DNA from: Latrodectus hesperus
Lineage: Eukaryota; Arthropoda; Arachnida; Araneae; Theridiidae
NCBI GenBank assembly: GCA_037975125.1
Contig: CM075862.1
Location: 38,263,524 to 38,327,523 of the forward strand
Direction: 5' to 3'
DNA length: 64,000 nt
Part shown: piece after piece, positions 1-15,510 of the stretch
Layout: each line of letters starts with the position of its first letter
Numbering within the stretch: position 1 is the stretch's first letter
Notes under the pieces: generated by a model
What the model was told of the DNA's origin: nothing
Databases searched by the model: none
The model's input: only the letters and a program-made list of their open reading frames with translations
Translations under genes and position numbers: made by a program

Positions 1-2776
<2,776 letters not shown>

Positions 2777-2790
2777 AAACTTATCGTACA

Positions 2791-4172
2791 AATTTCGTGG
2801 AGAGGTAGGGAATGCGTCTGGAAACCGATTTCACATAGGAAAGTATATGCGCAAAAGTACGCATGCGTATGTAGAGGGCACTGTGTGTAGACAACCAGCT
2901 CGCCCGACCACTCACGCTGTCATCAGTGTGGAAGCTGACTTGCAAGTTGTAAGATGAATCGTTTCACGTATCAAGAGCTAGCGGATATGCATCTCACATA
3001 TGGGGCAGCTGACGAAAGTGGTCGCCGAGCTAGGTAAGTTTACGAAGACCTCAACAAAAGAATACTGCAGCATGAAAGGTTTGCATGCGTGCATCACAAT
3101 CTGTGCAAAAGTGGTACACTACGCAGCAACATGCATGATACGGGGAGAAGACGACTGATGTGGACTGTCAGCGTTACAGAACAAGTACTACAGTCCATTG
3201 AAGATAATCCGAATACCAGCTCACGAGCTATTTCTCACCAGCTTGGGGTCTCTCAGTCATCAGTGTGACGGATACTGCACGAGGAACGTGTGCATCCTTA
3301 CCATCTGCAAAGGGCGTAGTTACTGCAACCCGACGATTATGCGAAGCGTGTGGAATTTGCACAATGGTTCATGCAGAAAGGTACCGTGGATCCCAGTTTT
3401 CCCACTTCTGTCCTTCTTACAGATGAAGCTTCATTCATTTGTGAAAGTGTGTTCAATACACAAAATTTACATGTCTGGGCTTATGACAACTCGCATGATA
3501 CTAGAAGTCTCGCTGCGCAACATCATTTTGCCGTCATAGTGTAGGCGAGAATCACTGGTGATTATTTGCTGGAACCTTATTTGCTACCGTGCCGATTGGA
3601 CGGCCGGAAATATCTTTCTCGAAACAGTGTTACCGACATTTTTGGGCGTTATTCCTTCACATGTCCGCCGAGATATGTAGTATCAACATGAACGGGGTCC
3701 ATCACTCACCACAACTGCTGTGCGTGATTACATAAACCGTACATAAGGAGCTCGATGGATTGGCAGACGTGGACCGATCTCTTGGCCAGCCAGGTCACCT
3801 GATTTAACGCCCATGGATTTCTTTTTTTGGTGAGCAATGTAAGAACTTATGTATGAGACACCCATCGACAGAGAAATAGACCTTGTTTCATGAATAGTAG
3901 CCTGCCCGTGAAATGCCGGGCGTTTTCGAAAATGTTCGGTGGTCAATGTAACTGCACTGTGAAGTCTGTATTCGTTTAGATGGTCACAACTTTGAGCACC
4001 TACTGTGAACTACTTTATCTTGCTGTAATAAAAATCACATTGCTAACAACTTAATTGTACTCATTTCTTATGCTCCCTTTACTTCTCCATTTTGTTCATG
4101 TAGATAACGTTTGCCGACATTCTTTCCTATGTGAAATCGGTTTCCAGACGTATTCCCTACCTCTCCACGAAA

Positions 4173-4174
<2 letters not shown>
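2791..4174 (+). mobile_element. Tc1/mariner-superfamily transposon, degenerate
   Basis: The ends 2791-2843 and 4122-4174 are 53-bp inverted repeats with one mismatch, giving an element of about 1.38 kb. Between them, the plus strand encodes a transposase in broken frames. Its N-terminal helix-turn-helix region starts at the ATG at 2954 ([19 protein letters not shown]), the type often annotated as DUF4817 in insect and spider transposases. The right end abuts a (TA)n tract and the left end lies 16 bases from another, in keeping with the family's TA target. Frameshifts and stops make it inactive. Confidence 0.85.
2954..3960 (+). pseudogene. Broken mariner-like transposase (HTH + DDE)
   Basis: Homology passes through several frames. 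An N-terminal HTH region at about 2954-3280 includes NTSSRAISHQLGVSQSSV and ends at an in-frame stop. A DDE segment at about 3350-3540 contains LLTDEASF, the position of the first catalytic Asp, and continues to a stop at about 3542. Later fragments near 3760-3840 correspond to the WPPRSPDLTPLDFFLW region but are scrambled by frameshifts. The GGH motif near the C-terminus is visible around 3940. At least three disruptions are needed to explain the reading, so this is a dead transposase. Its length (about 330 codons) suits the family. Confidence 0.75.
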
Positions 4175-5079
<905 letters not shown>

Positions 5080-5442
5080 CCGACCGATGGCTGAATGGTT
5101 GGCGTTCCTGACTCCTGGGCTGTGGGTCCTGTGTTCGAATTCCGGTTCGGGCATGCATGTTTCTTTCTCTCTACGTTTCTCTGTCTTTTCTTCTGAGATG
5201 GCCCACTCTATAAACGGGTTTATGGTGATATGAAATGGGTAATACTACTCGCTGCTGTGACTTGATTGACAGGTGCCCATTGGGTAACGATAAATGAGAA
5301 GCAGTTCCCCGCCTTGTTGTGGCGAAGGGTTAGTCACCCAGTACTCACCATTGTTAAAAAAACTTAATTTGTTTGGTGTCCTATGGAGGGCGAAATCAAA
5401 CCGTAAGGTGCTTTACTAAAGAAAACCACACATGTTCTATGA
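5080..5442 (+). mobile_element. tRNA-derived SINE (family S3)
   Basis: The head is tRNA-like. An A-box-like TGGCTGAATGGTTGG lies near 5086 and a B-box-like GTTCGAATTCC near 5134, followed by CGGTTCGGGCATG. The same post-B-box text recurs in the SINE at 61637-61905, so the two are one family. An 8-bp repeat GATTTAAG at 5072-5079 and 5443-5450 may be the target-site duplication, but the 3' tail is decayed and the right border is uncertain. Confidence 0.7.
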
Positions 5443-5450
5443 GATTTAAG

Positions 5451-6231
5451 TAAGGATAATAGGCTAATCATTCTATTTTATCTTCCCGTTTCGGTAACTG
5501 ATGCAGCTGAAGTTCACTGCGGTCATGCATTTTTAACCATAAAAACGAAGTCTATTCTAATAGCATGCAGAAACAGACATACATGGACAAAGATCACCTC
5601 CTTTCAATTGCAATCTCCGGTTACAGAAGCTCTATCGAAATTGGAGTTCATTGCACTCATTCAGCATAATATCTCTCAGAAGACAACTCCAGGACTATCG
5701 TAACAGCGTCTTTTCATGCTGTTACTTTGATGAAACTGTATCTCTATCTCTTTCAAAATCAATTGGCATTGTGAATCGCCATTGACACTGAAACAACTCT
5801 AATCCACAAGGAGGTACAACTCTACTGATGAGATGTACATTTTTGCTGCTCTACATGGTGACGCGGATAGTTAGTTTTCAAACGGATATGACATTCAGGA
5901 AGATGTGTGGATATACTACCTAAATGAAAAAATATAGATACAATAAACCGCGACACTTGTCACCCTCTTAATGTACACAGTTGCTGAGCAATGGTGCTTG
6001 TTGATTGACTTTAGGATCTTTTCGCCTATGGGACAATATATCAGTCATGCTCCGCATAAGCGCGGTCAAAACAAGGGGCATCATCAGGTCGCTTATAGTT
6101 CTATTAATTAATCAAAAATCTTTTACTAGTTTTTCATAATAAAGCATGAAGCAAGTAGAATAAATATCTGGGTTTTAAATAGTTATTGAAAAATTAAAAT
6201 AAGTGCCGAGTCATAGCTCATTATGTCTGCT
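5451..6231. other. Gene-free stretch, balanced composition
   Basis: This stretch is less A/T rich than its surroundings, which could mean an old transposon, but no protein or repeat family was recognised. Confidence 0.4.
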
Positions 6232-6239
6232 CTTTACAC

Positions 6240-7394
6240 CAGAGTCTCTAAACCTTTCATCATTCATGCTCCTCCCTCCCCGTGTACAATAAAGTATATA
6301 CAATAATAATGAATTTTGAGAAATTTGGCGCTAAATATATGCTACGAGCTTAATTTTAAAATTTACCGACTACCAGTAATACTAAACTTTTTCGACTTTT
6401 TCAGCATTGAAAAAACAAGAATCTGATGCCATTTTGCATTGGAATCTGCTCTTGTGTCCACCATAATGGACATTTTCGTGGTTTTTAGAGAAATTCCAAT
6501 TTGTCTCGAACATACTGGATTATCGAAAACATTCCGCCTTGAGCATTCGCAGATGTGAGTAAATTTTTTATGGGGACAAGGAGGATGTTTGATATTACCA
6601 GTTTCAATTTCTGGCAGTTTAGTTTAAGTCGATCGCTATCGAATCTATTTGAATGTGTCTGCTATATATGTTATGTGTTAATTGAGTTCACCATATTAAA
6701 TATTCTTGGAAGAATATTTATTCAAAAACATGGATAAATTTTTAACCGGTCGTAAGAGAGCATGAGAAACTAGACAAGAATTAACAAGTACACGGAGAAA
6801 AGTTTTTTCTAAAATAAAACCAAAAAAATTGTGTTAAGAATTTTTAAAATTTGGGTTTACCAGTACTGAAACCAAAAGAAAATTTAGTAATAATTCCTCT
6901 TTGAATTTCGGACAGGAATAGATGATTAGTTTTTTGTACTAAAAATAAAGAGCATTTCGCATTCCATTACCATTTTCAATATTCTACTTTTGTGAAGCTG
7001 GAATTTTTGCGGTGAAGACAAGATATAGCTCTCAGCTAAATGTAGGAAACAAAATTGAAGCTATCTATTTCTCTAGTATGAAATCTTTCTTTGAGAAACT
7101 TAGCCCTGCAAGGCAGACACAAATAATTATAAATTTATTATAATTTAGTACGTTTTTATTAATTTTTTTAATCAAAACATCATGCGATCCATACGTTTTA
7201 AACTAAATAAAATAATAAAAGGTTTTGATTTCGTAAATTTATTTAAGTTAATTATTAAAAATTATGTCAAAATGTATTTCGTTTGATATCTGTATATGCC
7301 TTTCAGTCTGTAAATTAATTTTTTAAATAACATTTTCTCTTAGATATATTTCGGCCTCCCTAAGGGGTCGTGCCCCTCATGTTGAGAATCACTG
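6240..7394. mobile_element. Possible decayed hAT-type element
   Basis: The right end, about 7355-7394, reads as a typical hAT terminus: CCCC-rich text followed by GTTGAGAATCACTG. A weaker matching start CAGAGTCTCTAAACC lies at 6240. The 8 bases outside the two ends (CTTTACAC and CATTATAC) agree at 6 of 8 positions, compatible with a mutated 8-bp duplication. No transposase is readable inside. The right end is more secure than the left. Confidence 0.4.
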
Positions 7395-10219
7395 CATTAT
7401 ACACATCCTTCATTTAATTGTAAAATTCATGATACAGTATGACGTTGAGAAAAAGTATCTCAAAGATCACGGGCAGAGCCGGCAATATTACAATAGAAAA
7501 ATTTTCCTTGCTTAACAGATGCACTACAGACGCATTGTGAATCGATGCTTAACAAAGTTATCTCAAAATGATTAAAAATGAGAGCTCTGTTCAAATAGCT
7601 TAAATATAGATTATTTAGATACTTAGCCTAACATTTTACTGGAAAACATATATATTTATCAGTAGATCATAGTCCCAAACAAGTAGCAAATTTTAAATTT
7701 CAATTCAAGATAATAGCAGAATATTTAGTTGTTTATACGATAATAAAATTTTAGTGAATTGAGAAACAATAAATCACGACTGATTTCAATGTTTCATTAC
7801 AATAAATCGTATTTTTAGTTTTGTACGCAAATTGTTTAGTGAAGATAATTGTAAGTATTATCTTTTTTCATCAACGTTATTGTTCGGATTACTTTAATAA
7901 GCACGAAATTAATCTTGAACACGTAAACTCTATAAGATCATGGTACGAATTAAGCATGAGGCTAGAAAAAAATATTATTATTGACAAGAAGCCACAAAAT
8001 TTACAATCAAGAAAAAAAGAGATAACGCACCATCATTAAAAGAATTATTGCTGTAGTACAATTTTTAGGCAGTCAAAATTTGGTATTCAGAAAAAATAGT
8101 ATGAAATTGTATCATAAGAATAATAAAATGTTTTGAAGGACAGTGTATATGTTGACCAAATTTGAGACAGTTATTTCAGAAAACCTTAATAATGATAGTA
8201 AATGCACAGATAAGAAAATACGATCCCCATATTTTAGGGCAGCATTTTTAAAAGGAAATAATTATTCTTTTAACCGAATCTGTTCGGAATGTAATAACAC
8301 CCATTGCCAAAAAAGCTAACTATTATGTAATTCTTGACTCGAATTAAATATTAGTCACTCACAAATAATAGTTGTAACTATATGCGTACATTTTATTAAT
8401 GGTAAGGTAGATATTAAGAAATTTTTTCTCACTAAAGAAGGTCTGTTGCAATTTTCTAATAGAAAAGCAATCACTTAATCTTTAACTAGAAGTTAAAAAT
8501 ATGCGAAGAGATCAGAATGACGATAGTAGATAAAATAGAAAGAAAAAGGATATAAGTCTTTATTGAAATTGACTCCCGATATCAATTCTCGAGCTTCATA
8601 TGTACGGCTCATAGGATTAAATATTGTTGTTAATGACACACAGTCAAATTTATAAATAATAAGCAATGTTACGTGACTAAAAATATAAATAATGACAATG
8701 ATATGCATCTGAAAATATAAATAACAAACAATCTTACGCGTAGAAATTATTTATAATATCAATGAAAACAGGATTCATATTTTTTTAATGCCATATTTAA
8801 CTATCAGTATAATTTTTGCATTACCTGTGGCAATTTTCTGAAAAATTTTGTGTAATTTCTTATAAATTACATGATTTTTTTAAAATTTTATCAAAATAAT
8901 GATTATTCTTTGGATCCACAAACATCGGTAACGTACATAATTTAATAAAATTAGTGAACTATCAGAGAGAGAGAGAAAGTAAAAATGTAAATTACAAATA
9001 ACTGTTTCTTAAAAGTTATATCTATTTTATAAGGAACCCTATCAAAATACCCTATCGAGAAGTGCGAAGCTTTTTTTTTAGTACCGTACTTAAAAAAGTA
9101 GTGATTTTTATATATACTTTCTTTAGTATGGGTTAATGTTATTTTTTTAGTACTCATTATAGTTACTTATAAAGCAATTAATATAACGGTTACTTTTTGA
9201 AGCAGTTACATCTTATTTAGTGCTGCTATCTGGTGGATTAAAACGAATTACAAACTTTTTAGGGGATTTTGTAAATAAATTAAATGATGAAATTTTTATT
9301 AAATTTATAATGTAATATTTTATGTAATTCCATGAAATTAATCAATATGAGTAACTTTAGTTTCATTCTTTGAGACTTATAGCTATGTATTTATTTAAAT
9401 ATTTATGAATAGCTGATATTTATGAGATAAATGAATGTAAAAATAATTTTTTTCATTAGTGCTTCATTTCATTGATTGTAATGATGTTTTCATTTTGTTA
9501 TAATATATATGTTTAATTCCTTGAGTGAAGTATAGAAATATAAGTTATTTCTTCTACAATCAGTTTTTCTGTAAAAAAATTTTGAACATAATTTTTTTTA
9601 TATATAAGCATCGTTTTAATTAATGCAGAAATACATAATTGTGTTTTTCATTTATATTTATCTTCAGAATTTAAATCTGTATCTGTTCTAAATAAATTTC
9701 AAATTACTGAACAGTAATTTTTTAAAGATTTTCAATGTTTTATAAAATATAAGAAAATAATTTGTTTTTCAATTCATTCAGCTTAATTCGCTATTAATTT
9801 AATTAATTTATCAATAAAATTTTCCTATTATATAAATAAAATTTCATAATTAATAATTTGGAAGAACTATAATCTAGATTAATTAATCAATTTCAATGCG
9901 CGCTTAGAAGTTTGTTTAGAAAAATAATGTAATTAATTTCAAAATATCATTACTTAAACAATTTTGATATATTTTCCTTTTATTATCAAGGAAACGATAG
10001 CGGATGTTGAGGTTTTAAAAATTATTATTTGGAATTAACAGGTATCAACCAGCATAAATTATTCTTAACATTCAAAAAATAAATAAATGTGAATTACAAA
10101 TTATTAGCATGGTTGTGTAGAGGTGAAATTAAATTGACATAGAAAGCAAATCAAATGAGTACACTTTCACAATAATGAGCTTTGACATCGCCCTAAGAAT
10201 GAAAAGGGGAATTTTAGAT

Positions 10220-10350
10220 TAGCAGCAGCATTAGAGCTCTCCCTAACACGCTCTGCGCCATCGTATCTGCAGCTCTTTAGTGCGCAGGTTACTGCGGCGG
10301 ACCTTGGCGGTTTACCTTGGCGGGATGCTGTGCTGGAGGTCGCCGCACAA
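10220..10350. promoter_or_regulatory. GC-rich island (possible regulatory element)
   Basis: A 130-base block of high G+C lies within very A/T-rich DNA. It includes two close copies of ACCTTGGCGG around 10300-10325 and several CpG. No ORF or splice-site arrangement was found. It may be a promoter, a non-coding first exon or a conserved element. Confidence 0.25.
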
Positions 10351-11699
10351 TCATAGAAATGTCTTCTCGAAATTATTTATATAAAATTGTAATTTTTTTG
10401 TTTATAATTGGTATTTTTTTCTTACACACTTAAAATTGCTAGCTTTCTGAAGTAAAAACTGAATTAATTCAAATATTCTATTACAATTTCGAAAATTTGT
10501 ATTTAATAAATTTTAAATAAATATGATCATTTTATATCGAAATATAATTTTTATAGTTGATAATAATTATATTTAGAGTTTCACTTTGTGTTTTTGGATT
10601 AAATGTTTTGAGGCAAACACAAATTACTGTCAATTATTTTGTTTGTTGACATATTTTTATTATCATTCTATCTTTAATATTTTTTTGTTGCTTATCGAAA
10701 TTTGCTCTATAAAAATGACCGTGGTTTCAACATGCTGGATGGACTGCTTTATGAAACTGATTGAGATAAAATTATAGAATTCTGACTTGAAAATGCATGA
10801 ACGCATTTTTTAAAATTAATTTTTAAAGGAAAGTTATTTTCATACTTTCTATACGTTTAATCATTTTAAATGATAACTTTTTTTGATGAGTTGAAATTTC
10901 CGATGCAAGTTAAGAAATCCGTTGCTTATATGCATAATTTTTCTTGTTTCATGTTTTTTGTTCTTTTAGCTGACAGGATGTAAACCATACTGTTTTTCTT
11001 TGATACCATAATAAATTCGATTACTAGTTGCGAGGAAGAACGTGTTAATTGAATTATAAACCAATGCATGCGCAATAACTTAAAATGTTCATGGATTTTG
11101 CACACGCTTCATTGTTTAACATCAAAAAGCTGGGCATGATAATCATGCCATATTGAAAGAAAAAAAATTAAAATATCTATTTAGAAATATTAAATAGATA
11201 CATGTTTACTAATCACATCTAAAAGTATGTATGAAATATTTCAAATTATTAATAATGACAAATCTAATTCAAAACTTATTTGCAAAATCTGTAATATTGT
11301 TTTCAAAATGAAATTTTTTTAATAAATGAAAAAAAATAAAGAAATTGTTTCCAAATATTGCAATTATTAATTTAGAATTCTATTAATTAAATAAATTTTT
11401 AAATATTTAAATCATCCTTGCCGATTTGAACTAACCGTATAGTGAATGTTTTGTCATGTCTTTTTCATTTTGCTTTTTTTGCTGTTCTATTGTCCATGTG
11501 TTAATGGCTTGAATCAGTGGAAAACGGCTTTTCAAACTGATGCTTTGCTCCTTATATAAGAAATCGTTTTATTAACAAAATGAACTTCGACAATATTTTC
11601 AGGTGGTGAACTTCGCCTTGTTTGCTGCTGCTAGATGAATGTCATTTAAGGCAATAGTAAATTCGTCGGCAAGTTGGATTTACAACGCCATCTCAATAC

Positions 11700-11790
11700 G
11701 ATGTGACGTGGATGAAACGTTATCTGACGTCATAAATATTTTAAATCAATGAGAATCGTAATAAAATGGCGTACTCAGGATCCCAACAGT
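11700..11790 (+). promoter_or_regulatory. CRE palindrome with nearby ATGGCG start
   Basis: A perfect CRE (TGACGTCA) sits at 11725-11732 and a half-site (TGACGTGG) near 11704. About 35 bases on, AAAATGGCG opens a short frame (MAYSGSQ) that meets a possible donor (GTAATG). This could be a promoter plus tiny first coding exon, but no downstream exon was found and a CRE can occur by chance in 64 kb. Confidence 0.15.
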
Positions 11791-13756
11791 AATGAAAGAA
11801 AGATTTTATGGTTAATAAGCATATTGATTACCAAAAAGCTTTGCATAAGTGTCCAAAAAGAACAGCAAATATATCTAAAAGGTCTATGAAAGAACATTTA
11901 AAAGATCATGATATTAAATTAATTGAGAAATTTTAAAATTCAATTCAACTGAAGCGTTGTAGAAGAAAAATGCATCTACAAAAACAATATTTCGTCACTT
12001 ATGGCTTTGTAATTCAGCTGATTAGAGGACACTAAATTTGTCTGCTTATTGTCCATTGTCAGATTGTCTTAGTAAAAATGAACATATTTTCCTTCAAAAT
12101 GGAAATTAATTTTTTTAAGCACCAGTTAGGTGATTTGTCCGAAATTTGCATCTATTAGTTTATCTTTCGTCTTTTCCAAAATGAGTGGTGTGACTTAAAT
12201 AAAATTTCATTTTTGATTTGCTGTTTGTATTCTCCACTTATCCATTATTTCCTGTGTTTAATTCAATGTAACCAATACCAGTTGTCATTTGCATATTGCA
12301 AGGCAAAGTGTTATTGTTTTTGATACATATTAATACTTTGAATATCACAAACATAGGAATAACCTTCTTACTCATGCAAGAGTCTTCTAACAGAATAGAG
12401 TTTCTTTAATTTAATTTATATTGGTTACCATTATTATAACTACTGTAGTTTTCTCTAAGTTATAAATTTCCGCTTGATTAAAAGTTTTAGCCCAGAAATT
12501 TTATAATTATTTTTTAGTTCAATTTTATTACAATTTGAAAATATCATATAAAAAGTTATTTTGTTTTCACTAATGATGCTGAATTTTCTTGGGTATTAAT
12601 TACTATATTGTTCATATTAGTAAAAGGAATACTCAATATAACAAAATAATTAATGGATGGTTTGTTTCTACTTGAAGTACATGTTTAAATTGTTTATTGA
12701 ACACTTTCATAGTCATTTCAACATAATATTCAAAACTTAATCAAGAATTTATTGGCTTCAGATATACTTACGCATAGAAATTTAGTTTCAATACGCGGCA
12801 TGATTTAAAGAAAAAGAAGGCTTGTAGAAGAACTAGTATCTAGTAACATTGTGACCTGCCGAGGAGTAAAATTTTCTTTATTAGCAGGAAGAGGAATATA
12901 CTCGTATTGTGAGATAAGTTCATGAATAATTGTTCAGGGTTTTCAGATTTTTATATGTTTTTCATTATTGCTATTACTTTTAGGACTAAGGAATTCTTTT
13001 ACAGTAATATTCTCATTTTTTGAATGAGCCATTTTATAATTCAAAATATTCCGTATTTGATAAGATTTATTTTGCATATTTATTTGGTGGTTTGAAACAA
13101 CAGAAATGTTATATTTACCTTTATATATAAAAAATTCAGAGAATGATTAAATGCGAAGATTTTCTGGCATTATTAAAAGTAGATCTTAATTTGTTAAAAC
13201 TTATTCGTTGAAAATAAGTTCTTACTCTTTGATAATGTGCTGAAACATTTGAAACAATAACTGAGGCCATATCTATGTTTTTGATAATAAATTCAGAAGA
13301 ACGTTTTTATATTCATATTCTGTTAGGCAGCTGCAACATCTTACTGGGTTTCGTTTTGAATGTTTCTTTCTTTCTGTTTTTTTTTTGTTTCTACCATTTC
13401 ATAAAAAATTCGGTGCTTTGAAGAATTACAATTGAATAGGTAATATCTTATATATTATAAAATTAACTGGTAAAAAACCGTATCTAAGAATTTGATTTTA
13501 AGTTTTTTATAATTCATATTTTATATTTTTTTACTCCTTTATATTAATTTAATACCTAGTGTAGTAATAGGAGTTATAACATAGGCAGGAATAATTTCAA
13601 TACTTTTTTGAGGGTTTTTTAAATTATGTAATTTTTTTTACAATACCATCAATTTCAGATAAATTTTTCAAATAATCTTGGACTTTATAGATATGGGCAG
13701 AGGAATAATTAATTGACGAGCCTTTAATTTATCAGAAATTTCATCAACTTTGATGT

Positions 13757-14158
13757 TGTTGTTGTTGTTTTCCTATGACACTTGGACGAGCCAAGCTCGC
13801 TTTTGCCTTTGGCAGTGTGAATTAAGTCAAAAAGGAGCGTCTTTCGTTTGGATCAGAGCACCACGAAGGTGAAAGTATGACTTTGCTCTTTTTAAGGTGC
13901 CTCGTAATTTTGAACCACGGTCAGGGGACGAGGTTACACCTGAGCTGGCACCCTCCTCTCCACATCCACGCCACACCAGCGGAAGGACTTTGGACGTCAC
14001 AGATTAACGTGGACACGTCCCCAACCGACGGAGCTCCAGCAACCCAGTGAAGGAGAGTACACCGTGGTCACCCTCCCAACCACTGCCCGCGGCAAATGAT
14101 GCTTCACTTTGCTGAGCTTACGGGAAGCGGCGTGAAACTACTGAGCCACTGGAGCTCT
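13757..14158 (-). mobile_element. tRNA-derived SINE (family S2), full-length copy
   Basis: The element is flanked by a perfect 13-bp direct repeat, TCAACTTTGATGT, at 13744-13756 and 14159-14171, the mark of LINE-mediated retroposition. The left end is a run of GTT, so on the minus strand it ends in an (AAC)n tail. The head on the right reads AGTGGCTCAGTAG on the minus strand, like a tRNA A box. A second, 5'-truncated copy in the opposite orientation lies at 37287-37555. Confidence 0.85.
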
Positions 14159-14171
14159 TCAACTTTGATGT

Positions 14172-14940
14172 AATTTATAGTAGTAATATTTTGGGAAGTA
14201 GAGATCTTTTTTTAAAATTTTATTTGGTAAAATCAGATCATGTTGGACTGCTATTAAATTGTTTTAAGACAAATTTTCACGAAGACAAATTTTCGCAAAG
14301 TTCCACTAATTTTTTACTAGTTTCCACAATGTGTTTTGCGTGTTTATAGCAGGCATCTTCCTGTTACAAAAATTAACTTTTGATTAATGTAATTTACAGG
14401 AATGTGATCGTTGACAACTTTTAGGGTTTTAATGTTCTTTGGGATATGTTTATCGGATGAGTTAAAGATTATTGTCAGTAAGCTTTGAGTTTAAGAATGT
14501 GAGAGAAGTATAGTTGATGCAATAGTTAAACCTTTTACTTCTATTTGAGTGGTCTGTGAAACATAATAATTTCACAAAGGAACCATCAAATAGATTCACT
14601 GAAATTGAACATTTTTCTGAGATGATTCGTCGTTGTTTTTCTTACGTAATATTTATGTTTTAAATTAAGAGTCATACACACTTTTTACAACAATAATAAT
14701 AGCGTTATATAAAAAATAAGCCATACATTTCATGCCCAAATATTATAGTTCAGTTTTATTTCATAAGTTATACATCAATTAAGCAAAAGTTTAGCATTCT
14801 CTTCGCTGTTATTTCTTTTTTCTCTTTCACATTCTAAGATGCTCTCCGTGTGACACGAGAAGGCGGATGGTCAGTCAAGCAAAAGTGTCATCTAATAAGG
14901 ACGTAATATTCTTGCATATTGTTTTAATATTAAAAATATA
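14172..14940. other. AT-rich gene-free stretch
   Basis: Nothing recognisable on either strand. Confidence 0.4.
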
Positions 14941-14944
14941 TCGA

Positions 14945-15510
14945 GACTTACTGTGGCCCATTGGTAAGACTGAGCATAGGTTACGGGTTCGATCCCAGCC
15001 GCTGCTGAACAGTTGTTGTTGCACCCGCATGCTTCCCTGTACCTAGCCCTGAGTTGGGCTCTACCAGTTAGATAGAAGCAGCCGGGTGGAGTTATCGTGA
15101 TTTTGAAGCAGGAATCAAGCATAAGATGCTCCCAATACTTGGCTTGCCATCCCAGAGGTATCATTTCACTTGGAGGACATTGCGACCACACCCATTTTTA
15201 ACGTGCCCACGCCGCCATTAGTGAACACAACAGGTATTCGTTTAAGCCGGGATTCGAAATCACAACCTTCTGATTTATGAGAACGACGCCTTAGCCAACC
15301 AGGCCACCCCAGCCCTCAAGTGCTGAACAGTGGAAGATGGATACTTATCTTCTGCACCCATCCTTGTCGGGGTTAAGCACTTAAGAGTTCATGGTTTCCT
15401 TCCTTGAGACGAGTGAATCATTATCTAAGAAAAATCCTCGTTGTGGATATCAAAAACGCCTGATTATGGTCTTGACCCGATAAGTTGACCACTATGATTA
15501 GGCAAAATGT
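14945..15510 (+). mobile_element. tRNA-derived SINE (family S4), split by another SINE
   Basis: A tRNA-like head occupies about 14949-15002, with A-box-like TGGCCCATTGGTAAG and B-box-like GGTTCGATCCC. The body resumes after the inserted SINE at about 15331 and seems to run to about 15510. The outer borders are approximate because no target duplication was identified for this older element. Confidence 0.55.
15013..15320 (-). mobile_element. tRNA-derived SINE (family S1) nested in SINE S4
   Basis: A perfect 10-bp direct repeat TGCTGAACAG at 15003-15012 and 15321-15330 brackets the element. On the minus strand it begins with a tRNA-like head (GGCCTGGTTGGCTAAGG; B box GATTTCGAATCCCGG) and ends in a CAACAACAA tail. 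The body matches copies at 28470-28795, 40757-40825 and 62330-62450. Confidence 0.85.

Larger units (their letters stand above)
7403..13743. other. AT-rich gene-free stretch
   Basis: More than 6 kb with no recognisable exon, transposase or SINE. The few short ORFs lack splice context and resemble no family. A GC-rich island (10220-10350) and a CRE palindrome (11725-11732) are listed separately. Confidence 0.5.

Noticed and set aside
5086..5150. Possible genuine tRNA gene
   Set aside because: A- and B-box-like sites exist, but the cloverleaf stems do not pair well and a SINE body follows.
14892..15191. A 99-codon minus-strand ORF
   Set aside because: It is read through the S1 SINE body and S4 head; not a gene.
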